Origin: Quisquiliibacterium sp. | GTDB lineage: Bacteria > Pseudomonadota > Gammaproteobacteria > Burkholderiales > Burkholderiaceae_E | NCBI GenBank assembly: GCA_023257915.1 | Contig: JALRBB010000414.1 | Coordinates: forward strand, 1-6,710 | DNA length: 6,710 bases | Direction: 5' to 3' | In this document: positions 1 through 5,021 of the stretch, piece after piece | Layout of the letters: each line of letters opens with the position of its first letter | How positions within the stretch are numbered: the stretch's first letter is position 1 | Notes under the pieces: generated by a model | What the model was told of the DNA's origin: nothing | Database searches by the model: none | The model's input: the letters and a program-made list of their open reading frames with translations, nothing else | Made by a program: the position numbers and the translations under genes

Positions 1-608
1 GAGCCGACGAAGCCGAGAGCCCGGATGCCCGCCGCGCTGGCGGCCTGCACGACCAGCATGCTGGCGACCATCAACGCTTCCGGATCGGTGGTGCAGCCGG
101 CGGCGAGCGCGTAATCCTCGGGGCCCAGCGTCATCGCGACCACACGCGGGCATGCGCGGGCGATTTCGGCCAAGCGCGGCAACGCAGCCGGGCTTTCGAT
201 CAGCAGCGTGAAGCCGATCTGTCCGACCGGCAAACCGGCGCGGGTTTCCAGTTCGGTGACCAACTCGTCGAGCGCGCGGACATGCCCGGCATCCTCGACC
301 TTGGGCAGCGTGAGCGCCCGAACGCCAGGACGCACCGCGACCCGCAGGTCCTCGATCGCGTCCAGCCAGGGCCGGTTGATGCGCACCGTGACGTCGACCC
401 CATGCGCGGTCAGCTGTGCGACTGCGGCTGGCAGCCGTTCACGGGCTTCGTGCTTGGCGTCGAGCGCGATGCTGTCTTCCAGGTCAAGCTGGATTGCATC
501 GGCACCGCGCTGGTGCGCCTTGGCCAGGAACCGGTCGCTGGTGACCGGTACGAACAGGATTGATCGCCACATGGGCAGGGCAGGACGTTCGGTTTGCATC
601 GTTTGCAT
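1..608 (-). CDS. HpcH/HpaI-type (CitE-like) CoA-ester lyase, 3' end cut by window edge
   Basis: This reads as a CoA-ester lyase of the CitE/malyl-CoA lyase type, which cleaves a 3-hydroxyacyl-CoA (for example malyl- or citramalyl-CoA) in the cytoplasm with a divalent metal. About 200 codons are visible and the C-terminus is missing. Numbered from the ATG at 599, the family landmarks run in order: 'RSILFVP' at 12-18, 'LDLEDSI' at 38-44, substrate Arg in 'VRIN' at 72-75, 'LPKVE' at 98-102, metal-ligand Glu135 in 'LIESPAA', and metal-ligand Asp162 in 'GPEDYALAAG'. All expected catalytic positions in the visible part are present. The gene starts 17 bases after the stop of the upstream CoA-transferase, so the two are almost certainly cotranscribed and probably act in sequence on one acyl-CoA. 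Two in-frame ATGs lie 9 bases apart (608 and 599) in a tandem repeat, so the start is ambiguous; neither has a strong Shine-Dalgarno. The exact substrate cannot be read from the sequence. Confidence 0.88.
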   Translation of the reverse strand, partial: MQTMQTERPALPMWRSILFVPVTSDRFLAKAHQRGADAIQLDLEDSIALDAKHEARERLPAAVAQLTAHGVDVTVRINRPWLDAIEDLRVAVRPGVRALTLPKVEDAGHVRALDELVTELETRAGLPVGQIGFTLLIESPAALPRLAEIARACPRVVAMTLGPEDYALAAGCTTDPEALMVASMLVVQAASAAGIRALGFVG

Positions 609-609
609 C
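592..609. repeat. Tandem 9-bp repeat duplicating the lyase start codon
   Basis: The 9-mer gtttgcatc occurs twice in direct tandem (592-600 and 601-609). Read on the minus strand it gives two consecutive copies of the start codon and the codons after it (Met-Gln-Thr, Met-Gln-Thr) at the beginning of the lyase gene. It looks like a small slippage or duplication event that added a second start. Confidence 0.75.
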
Positions 610-625
610 AAGGTGTTGGTGAGAG

Positions 626-1861
626 TCAGGTAGAACTGCGATCGCAGCGCGCGGCACCCGCGGCCAGCATCGCGTCGATCTGCTCGTGCGTGTAGCCGGC
701 TTGCGAGAGCAGTTCGCGGGTGTGTTCCCCGAGTCGTGGCGCTGGCGTGCGAATTGTCGCCGGGGTGCCTGCGAAACGCAGTGGCGGAGCAGGCACCGGG
801 ATTGATCCGAGTTCGTCGTCGGGTTGTTCGACGAGGATCCCGCGTTCGACGATGTACGGATGCTGCTGCAGATCGGCTGCGTCATGCACCGGTCCGGCCG
901 TGATGTCCATCTCGTCGAAGAACGCGAGGTTGTCTGCCAGCGAGCGTCGTCCGATGAACTCGCCGATCGCTGCGTCCAGTTCGTCAATATTCTCGATCCG
1001 CGCTGCGTGACTGGCAAAGCGCGGATCGCCGACCATGTCGGCACGACCCATCGCCTCGAACAGGCGCTGTACGGTGCTTTCCATCCCGGCCGACAGCGCA
1101 ATGAACTGCTTGTCGCTGGTCTCGTAGACGTTGCGCGGTGCGTGGGTTGGCGAGCGGCTACCCCGACGCGGCACGGTCTTGCCAGTCAGCCGGTGCTCAA
1201 GGGCCAGCGGGCCGAGCAACTCATGCACCGGATCGAACAGCGACAGGTCGATGACCTGTCCGCCGCCGCCGCGATCCACATGGCGCAGTGCATTGAGCAC
1301 CGCGATCGCGCCGTACAGCCCGGCCATGTCATCAGCCAGCGCGAACGGCGGAAGCACCGGCGGGCGGTCCGGATAACCGTTCATGGCGGCAAAACCGCAC
1401 ATCGCCTCGACCAGCGAGCCGAAACCCGGCCGATGCGCATAGGGACCGGTTTGCCCCCAGCCCGAGATCCGCAGCAGCACCAGCGACGGATTCAGCTGAT
1501 GCAACACCTCGGGCCCCAGGCCCATCTTCTCGAGCGTGCCGGGACGAAAGTTCTCCACCATCACCTGTGCGCTGGGGATCAGTCGACGCAGCGCCTGCAT
1601 GCCCTCAGGCTTGCGCAGATCGAGCGCCAGTGAGCGCTTGTTGCGCGAGTAGACCTTCCACCAGGTCGACACACCCTCGCAGCGCCAGTTGCGCAGGTCA
1701 TCGCCATGGGCGCTTGGTTCGACCTTGATGACATCGGCACCCAGGTCGGCGAGCACATGGGTCGCAATGTTGCCGGCGACCAATCTGGACAGGTCGAGCA
1801 CCCGGATGTCGGACATCGGGGAGATTCCGGCCACAGGGGAGGTATGCGTTGGTTCGGACAT
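626..1861 (-). CDS. CaiB/BaiF family (class III) CoA-transferase
   Basis: This is a class III CoA-transferase, which moves CoA between carboxylic acids in the cytoplasm through an aspartyl-CoA intermediate. The N-terminal family signature 'RVLDLSRLVAG' is followed by 'HVLADLGADVIKVEP', then 'MVENFRPGTLEKMGLG', 'LRISGWGQTGPY' and 'FALADDMAGLYGA'. The catalytic Asp is the first Asp of 'ADDMAG' (codon 1331-1333), equivalent to Asp169 of formyl-CoA transferase by its spacing to the Gly. The C-terminal part has the usual 'FDEMDITAGPVHDAADL' and 'GEHTRELLSQAGYT' regions. With this start it has 411 residues, a normal length. The open frame extends to an ATG at 1948, but the added N-terminus is low-complexity Ala/Pro/Arg/Val-rich and resembles translated spacer. 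ATGs at 1864, 1861 and 1816 are all possible; 1816 begins directly at the conserved domain, and none has a strong ribosome binding site. It is paired with the downstream CitE-like lyase, as in pathways that activate and then split dicarboxylic acids (malate, itaconate or citramalate type). The substrate is unknown. Confidence 0.9.
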   Translation of the reverse strand: MSEPTHTSPVAGISPMSDIRVLDLSRLVAGNIATHVLADLGADVIKVEPSAHGDDLRNWRCEGVSTWWKVYSRNKRSLALDLRKPEGMQALRRLIPSAQVMVENFRPGTLEKMGLGPEVLHQLNPSLVLLRISGWGQTGPYAHRPGFGSLVEAMCGFAAMNGYPDRPPVLPPFALADDMAGLYGAIAVLNALRHVDRGGGGQVIDLSLFDPVHELLGPLALEHRLTGKTVPRRGSRSPTHAPRNVYETSDKQFIALSAGMESTVQRLFEAMGRADMVGDPRFASHAARIENIDELDAAIGEFIGRRSLADNLAFFDEMDITAGPVHDAADLQQHPYIVERGILVEQPDDELGSIPVPAPPLRFAGTPATIRTPAPRLGEHTRELLSQAGYTHEQIDAMLAAGAARCDRSST

Positions 1862-1864
1862 CAT

Positions 1865-1987
1865 CAGATGAGAAACGATCGGAGCAGTGGATCGGATGCG
1901 CACGGCTGGCACCGTCGGTACGGCAGCCCGCGCGCCGCTTGCCGGCATGTGGCCCGCCGGAGGGCGGCGAGCACCGGAGATGATCCG
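1865..1987. other. Spacer between BLUF gene and CoA-transferase; small GC hairpin, no clear promoter
   Basis: This gap of about 120 bases separates two same-strand genes. It contains a short inverted repeat, ccgcc (1954-1958) and ggcgg (1963-1967) with a 4-base loop, but no T-tract in either direction, so it is not a convincing terminator. No sigma70-like promoter stood out on the minus strand. Whether the CoA-transferase pair is transcribed from here or by read-through from folE-BLUF cannot be decided. Part of the spacer stays open in the CoA-transferase frame up to an ATG at 1948, so it could also encode an N-terminal extension. Confidence 0.4.
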
Positions 1988-2422
1988 CTAGCCGGCCTCG
2001 CTGCGTCCGATCACCGAGGCGGTGGAAATCAGCTCCTCGAGCAGCGCGAGCGCGACCTTTCCGGAGATCGCATATGGATCGAGCAGCGGCTTTTCGGAGT
2101 ACTTCAGCAGCAGCGACGGGTTGACCTTGCCCAGGTTCACCCGACCCATCGTCCAGCCGGCGAAGCGCCGTTCTGCGATCTCGGCGTAGTCGAGCAGTTG
2201 TACCTCGCGATGGCGCGGGTCGCGCACGATCTCGGCGTACAGCCGGTTGACCTCGTCGCGGCCACCCTCGAGCACCTGCATGAACAGCTCTCCGCTGTAG
2301 CAAAGGACTCCGGTGATGCCTCGGTCGGGGTTAACGTCGCGCGAGCGAACGACGATCGCGTCGATATCGGATTTGGCGAGCGTTGTTTCGGCACGCGATG
2401 CGTAGAGAAGGCGCACGAGCAT
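1988..2422 (-). CDS. Short BLUF-domain blue-light sensor (FAD-binding)
   Basis: This 144-residue protein is essentially one BLUF (blue light using FAD) domain plus a C-terminal helical tail, the layout of short single-domain sensors such as the PixD type. The residues known to drive BLUF photochemistry are all present: Tyr7 in 'LVRLLYASR', Asn31 before 'RGITGVL', Gln49 in 'FMQVLEGG', and Trp90 and Met92 in 'FAGWTM'. Their spacings from the Tyr (24, 42, 83 and 85 residues) equal those of AppA Tyr21, Asn45, Gln63, Trp104 and Met106, as I recall that protein. Residues from about 100 to the end likely form the capping helices. No output domain (EAL, GGDEF, cyclase, DNA-binding) is fused, so signalling would be by protein-protein contact. 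The gene lies 9 bases after folE, with a TGAGG Shine-Dalgarno overlapping the folE stop, so its translation is probably coupled to folE. Its partner is unknown. Confidence 0.93.
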   Translation of the reverse strand: MLVRLLYASRAETTLAKSDIDAIVVRSRDVNPDRGITGVLCYSGELFMQVLEGGRDEVNRLYAEIVRDPRHREVQLLDYAEIAERRFAGWTMGRVNLGKVNPSLLLKYSEKPLLDPYAISGKVALALLEELISTASVIGRSEAG

Positions 2423-2434
2423 GGGTTGGCCTCA
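2423..2434 (-). promoter_or_regulatory. Ribosome binding site overlapping the folE stop, coupling the BLUF gene to folE
   Basis: On the minus strand the sequence is TGAGGCCAACCC followed by the BLUF ATG. The TGA is the folE stop, and the GAGG beginning inside it is a good Shine-Dalgarno about 7 bases from the ATG. This arrangement favours re-initiation by ribosomes finishing folE, and it also fixes the BLUF start at 2422. Confidence 0.75.
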
Positions 2435-3172
2435 GGCGTTCTTGTCGGGAATCAGTGCGAGAAACTCGCGCCGCAGGTTCGGGTCTTTCAGGAAGGAGCC
2501 GCGCATCACGCTGTTGAGCATCTTCGACTCGGTGTCCTTGACGCCGCGCCAGTGCATGCAGAAGTGATCCGCTTCCATCACGATCGCCAGCCCGTCGGGC
2601 TGGATCATCTCGTGCAGCAGGTCGGCGACCTGGGTGACCGCCTCTTCCTGAATCTGCGGCCGACTCATGATCCAGTCAGTCAGACGCACGTATTTGGACA
2701 ATCCGATCAGGTTCGAATGGCTGTTCGGCATCACCCCGATCCAGACCCGGCCGATGATCGGACAAAGATGATGCGAGCAGGCGCTGTGCACCCGGATCGG
2801 ACCGATGATCATCAGCTCATTCAGGTGTTCGACATTGGGGAACTCGGTTGTCGTCGGACGCTGCACATAACGACCGCGAAATACCTCGGTCAGATACATC
2901 TTGGCAACACGCCGGGCGGTGTCCTGGGTGTTGTGATCGCTGTCGGTATCGATGACGAGGCTCTCCAGCACGCCACGCATCTTGTGCTCGACCTCTTCGA
3001 TCAGCGCGTCGAGTTCGCCTGGTTCGATGAACGCTGAAATATTGTCATTGGCATGAAAACGCTTGCGAGCTGCCTGGATGCGTTCGCGAATGCGCACCGA
3101 AACCGGCACGCCGAGATCATCGGAGTCAGGTCCGCTGGAGGGTTTATCGGCGTCGGCGGCAGGGTCTGTCAT
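2432..3172 (-). CDS. folE: GTP cyclohydrolase I, divergent type
   Basis: GTP cyclohydrolase I converts GTP to 7,8-dihydroneopterin triphosphate, the entry step to folates and other pterins, as a zinc-dependent cytoplasmic toroidal oligomer. The protein has 246 residues, slightly longer than the E. coli enzyme owing to a charged N-terminal extension of about 45 residues. Landmarks are 'DTARRVAKMYLTEVF' (84-98), 'CSHH' (132-135), 'IGLSKYVRL' (156-164), 'RPQIQEE' (171-177) and 'DHFCMHWRG' (202-210). Zinc ligands Cys132, His135 and Cys205, catalytic His134, and substrate residues His203, Arg163, Gln175 and Glu176 match their E. coli counterparts. Two deviations stand out: the usual CEHH motif is CSHH, and the usual 'TPxR' is 'TARR'. 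It is the first gene of a coupled unit with the BLUF photoreceptor, suggesting a specialised, possibly light-regulated paralogue rather than the housekeeping copy. The ATG at 3172 has only a poor purine-rich stretch (gaagaag) immediately before it. The family call is firm; the special role is inferred. Confidence 0.92.
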   Translation of the reverse strand: MTDPAADADKPSSGPDSDDLGVPVSVRIRERIQAARKRFHANDNISAFIEPGELDALIEEVEHKMRGVLESLVIDTDSDHNTQDTARRVAKMYLTEVFRGRYVQRPTTTEFPNVEHLNELMIIGPIRVHSACSHHLCPIIGRVWIGVMPNSHSNLIGLSKYVRLTDWIMSRPQIQEEAVTQVADLLHEMIQPDGLAIVMEADHFCMHWRGVKDTESKMLNSVMRGSFLKDPNLRREFLALIPDKNA

Positions 3173-3282
3173 CTTCTTCGCGAATCCGGTGGTGTGAGCT
3201 GCGTTGGCGTTGCACCGAGGACGGCACGTTTGGGGGGCAGACTACCGCATCTGGCGCGGTGGCGCGAATTCGCACATCGTGA

Positions 3283-3311
3283 TAGACATTTCGCCGTAAA
3301 CCGCGTAAAGT
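3283..3311 (+). promoter_or_regulatory. Candidate sigma70 promoter for cspA
   Basis: A -35 box TAGACA (3283-3288, five of six consensus bases) and a -10 box TAAAGT (3306-3311, four of six) are separated by exactly 17 bases. Transcription would start near 3318, giving a cspA leader of about 145 bases, similar to the long leader of E. coli cspA. The -10 box overlaps the second copy of a CGTAAA repeat, so a repressor bound there could block it. Confidence 0.5.
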
Positions 3312-3417
3312 GCGTGTTGCAGTCGATTCAAGCAGTGTATCTAGCGGTTCCCCCGCGCTGCCTCACGCAGTCGCGTCTCGGTCGTTCCCCAGCTACGTTT
3401 CTTGTCCGCTTGCCCGC

Positions 3418-3435
3418 CGCGGGTGGCTTCCCGCG
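3418..3435 (+). promoter_or_regulatory. Hairpin in the cspA leader, just upstream of the ribosome binding site
   Basis: CGCGGG (3418-3423) and CCCGCG (3430-3435) form a perfect 6-bp GC stem with a 6-base loop, ending 14 bases before the Shine-Dalgarno of cspA. Cold-shock mRNAs commonly use structured leaders to control translation and stability with temperature. This stem could be part of such a fold, but only the inverted repeat itself is seen. Confidence 0.4.
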
Positions 3436-3449
3436 AACTCATGATCTTC

Positions 3450-3456
3450 AAGGAAA
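3450..3456 (+). promoter_or_regulatory. Ribosome binding site of cspA
   Basis: AAGGAAA lies 7 bases before the ATG at 3464. It is one of the few clear Shine-Dalgarno sequences in the window, and it supports this start codon and strong expression of the gene. Confidence 0.75.
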
Positions 3457-3463
3457 CTAGTAT

Positions 3464-3676
3464 ATGAGCGACATCAAGACCGGCATCGTCAAATGGTTCA
3501 ACGAAACCAAGGGATTCGGCTTTATTACCCCGGACGGTGGCGGCGAGGATCTCTTCGCGCACTTCTCCGAAATCCAGGGCAACGGCTTTCGCACGCTGGC
3601 CGAAGCGCAACGCGTTCAGTTCGAAGTGCGCCGTGGCCCGAAGGGCCTTCAGGCGGCCGCGATCCGTCCGCTCTGA
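3464..3676 (+). CDS. cspA: CspA-family cold-shock protein
   Basis: This 70-residue, single-domain cold-shock protein is a cytoplasmic five-stranded OB-fold that binds single-stranded RNA and DNA and acts as an RNA chaperone. The nucleic-acid-binding motifs are intact: 'KWFN' (10-13), RNP1 'KGFGFI' (16-21) and RNP2 'DLFAHF' (29-34), with surface aromatics Trp11, Phe18, Phe20, Phe31, His33 and Phe34. The C-terminus '[15 protein letters not shown]' follows the family pattern, and the length is typical of bacterial Csp proteins. The gene has its own promoter, long leader and strong ribosome binding site, and a terminator follows directly, so it is probably monocistronic. The symbol is used in the family sense. 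A genome of this type usually carries several csp paralogues, and whether this one is cold-induced cannot be told from the protein. Confidence 0.96.
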   Translation: MSDIKTGIVKWFNETKGFGFITPDGGGEDLFAHFSEIQGNGFRTLAEAQRVQFEVRRGPKGLQAAAIRPL

Positions 3677-3689
3677 TCCTGCGTCACGC

Positions 3690-3705
3690 CCGGCCTTCGG
3701 GCCGG
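3690..3705 (+). other. UUCG-capped hairpin after cspA
   Basis: CCGGCC (3690-3695), loop TTCG (3696-3699) and GGCCGG (3700-3705) form a perfect 6-bp GC stem closed by an exceptionally stable UUCG tetraloop. It lies between the cspA stop and the intrinsic terminator. It may protect the mRNA 3' end or support termination; the run of A after it is not a U-tract, so alone it would not terminate. Confidence 0.55.
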
Positions 3706-3713
3706 ACAAAAAT

Positions 3714-3741
3714 CCCCGCCGACCCCGGCGGGGTTTTTTTT
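3714..3741 (+). terminator. Intrinsic terminator of cspA
   Basis: CCCCGCCG (3714-3721) pairs with CGGCGGGG (3726-3733) in a perfect 8-bp stem around loop ACCC, followed by eight T (3734-3741). The AAAAAT just before the stem can extend pairing with the T run and could give partial termination on the other strand. It is a textbook rho-independent terminator for rightward transcription and separates cspA from the MFS gene. Confidence 0.92.
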
Positions 3742-3767
3742 ATGTGCGCCAGACTATTCAAGCTGCC

Positions 3768-4988
3768 GTGAAGCCAGACGAGTCCGCTGCACTGCCGGCG
3801 ACCCGGATGCCGCTTGCGCCGGTTGCGCTGGTGCTTGCCGTCGGCATCTGTGCGGCGATCAACATTGGCAAGGTACCCGCAGCGCTGCCAGCGCTGCAGC
3901 AGGCGTTTCAGATGACGCTGGTGCAGGCAAGCTTCCTGGTATCGCTGTTCCAGGTGGCCGGCATGGTGTTTGGGCTCTTTGGTGGCGTATTGGCCGACCG
4001 GCTTGGGGCGCGCAATGTGATGGTCACCGGCTTGGCGCTTCTGAGTGGTGCCTGCGTGCTCGGGGCAAGCAGTAGCTCGGCAAGTGTGTTGCTGTTCAGC
4101 CGGGCAATGGAAAGCGCGGGGTTCCTGCTCAGTGTATTGCCAGGGCCCGCAATGCTGCGCAGGCTGGTGGGTTTGTCCCGGTTTCCGGTTGCGCTTGGCT
4201 GGTGGGGAACCTACATGCCGACCGGTACCACGATCGGGTTGGTGTTGACACCCTGGCTGCTGCACGTAGCCGGCTGGCAGGCGGCCTGGTGGTTCTGCGC
4301 CGCGGTTGCAGTGGTCACGATGTGGCTTGTGCTGCGGATCTTGCCTGCCGATCCGGTGCAGGGCGCAACATCGGTTCGCGCGGTGGCGCTTGCGCGCGAC
4401 ACGATTTTGGTGCCCGGTCCGTGGATGCTGGCCGCCTGTTTCGGCCTCTACGCCGGACAGTTCATTTCAGTGTTCGGATTTTTGCCGACGGTTTACCAGG
4501 AGGCCGGGATCGGGCCTGCGCTGGCCGGGTTTCTGACCGCACTCGGGGTGCTGCTCAACGTGGTTGGCAATATCGCGTCAGGCCTGCTGATGCAGCGCGG
4601 CGCATCACGGACCTGGGTGCTGGGTGCTGCGTCCGCATTCATGGTGCCATGTGCGCTGCTGGCGTTTTCGGGCGAGCTGCCGTTCGCGCTTCGTTACGGC
4701 GCGGTCCTGTCGCTGTCGATCGTCGGCGGGCTGATTCCCGGGACCCTGTTCACGACCGTCGCAAGGTTCGCACCCTATCCCGGCGCGGTATCCACGACCA
4801 CCGGCCTGATGCAGCAGGGCTCGATGTTCGGCCAGTTCTTCGCGCCCCCGCTGGTCGCACTGGTTGCCACCTCAGGGGGCGGCTGGCAGTCAGGCAGTTG
4901 GGTGATCGCAACGATGGCGACGATCAATGTGGGTGTCGCGGTACTGGTCGGACGTCACGACCGGCAGCTTGCCGCCTCGCGCGCCTGA
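3768..4988 (+). CDS. MFS transporter, 12-helix, possibly CynX/NimT-like
   Basis: This is a Major Facilitator Superfamily carrier in the inner membrane, presumably driven by the proton gradient. From the ATG at 3807 it has 393 residues and from the GTG at 3768 it has 406; both suit a 12-helix MFS protein. Hydrophobic segments run the whole length. Helix 1 is at about 4-24 (from the ATG), and motif A 'GGVLADRLGARN' at 59-70 joins helices 2 and 3. A polar central loop lies at about 180-200, between the two six-helix halves. The pattern 'GKVPAALPALQQAF' plus 'TTTGLMQQGSMFGQF' near helix 11 resembles CynX/NimT-type carriers, but the substrate cannot be assigned. The start is uncertain: GTG 3744, GTG 3768 and ATG 3807 are in frame, and none has a clear Shine-Dalgarno. 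I chose 3768 because it gives a short polar cytoplasmic N-terminus and overlaps a small upstream ORF stop (GTGA). The gene lies behind a strong terminator with no obvious promoter and converges on ccmH. Confidence 0.85.
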   Translation: MKPDESAALPATRMPLAPVALVLAVGICAAINIGKVPAALPALQQAFQMTLVQASFLVSLFQVAGMVFGLFGGVLADRLGARNVMVTGLALLSGACVLGASSSSASVLLFSRAMESAGFLLSVLPGPAMLRRLVGLSRFPVALGWWGTYMPTGTTIGLVLTPWLLHVAGWQAAWWFCAAVAVVTMWLVLRILPADPVQGATSVRAVALARDTILVPGPWMLAACFGLYAGQFISVFGFLPTVYQEAGIGPALAGFLTALGVLLNVVGNIASGLLMQRGASRTWVLGAASAFMVPCALLAFSGELPFALRYGAVLSLSIVGGLIPGTLFTTVARFAPYPGAVSTTTGLMQQGSMFGQFFAPPLVALVATSGGGWQSGSWVIATMATINVGVAVLVGRHDRQLAASRA

Positions 4989-4997
4989 TCGGTCGGC

Positions 4998-5011
4998 CGG
5001 CCTGAAGGCCG
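4998..5011. terminator. Weak hairpin between convergent MFS and ccmH genes
   Basis: CGGCC (4998-5002) and GGCCG (5007-5011) form a 5-bp stem with loop TGAA in the 33-base gap between two convergent genes. There is no T-tract on either side, so intrinsic termination is doubtful. It is listed because it is the only candidate for ending either transcript here. Confidence 0.25.
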
Positions 5012-5021
5012 CGACGCTGAC

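Larger units (their letters stand above)
3173..3463. promoter_or_regulatory. Divergent regulatory region between folE and cspA
   Basis: These 291 bases have no credible gene and must carry the promoters for folE-BLUF (leftward) and cspA (rightward). On the plus strand there is a good sigma70-like promoter and a long cspA leader, listed separately. On the minus strand no convincing folE promoter was found: a TTTACG hexamer occurs twice, 9 bases apart (plus-strand cgtaaa at 3295-3300 and 3304-3309), but without a good partner box at normal spacing. A perfect 10-bp palindrome, gcgaattcgc (3264-3273), lies upstream of the cspA promoter and could be an operator. Confidence 0.6.

Noticed and set aside
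824..1633. A 269-codon plus-strand frame opposite the CoA-transferase
   Set aside because: It has shadow-like composition and no motif, while the opposite strand encodes a complete CaiB/BaiF protein.
1706..3037. A 443-codon open frame on the plus strand, antisense to folE, the BLUF gene and the start of the CoA-transferase
   Set aside because: The translation is rich in His, Arg, Gln and Asp with no recognisable domain, and it lies opposite three genes with clear conserved motifs. Long antisense frames are common in GC-rich DNA.
3317..3343. Alternative cspA promoter TTGCAG with TATCTA
   Set aside because: The spacer is only 15 bases and the -10 box matches three of six positions; the TAGACA/TAAAGT pair upstream is better.
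3341..3709. A 122-codon minus-strand frame opposite cspA and its leader
   Set aside because: It is antisense to a well-supported cold-shock gene and has no family resemblance or ribosome binding site; it begins inside the UUCG hairpin region.
3537..3767. N-terminal extension of the MFS frame overlapping cspA and its terminator
   Set aside because: The frame is open back to 3537, but that stretch overlaps cspA out of frame and crosses a strong terminator. It translates to an Arg/Pro/Ser-rich sequence with no membrane character.
4202..5005. A 267-codon plus-strand frame overlapping the MFS gene
   Set aside because: It is Arg/Gly/Ala-rich without hydrophobic segments, whereas the overlapping frame gives clear membrane helices and MFS motif A.
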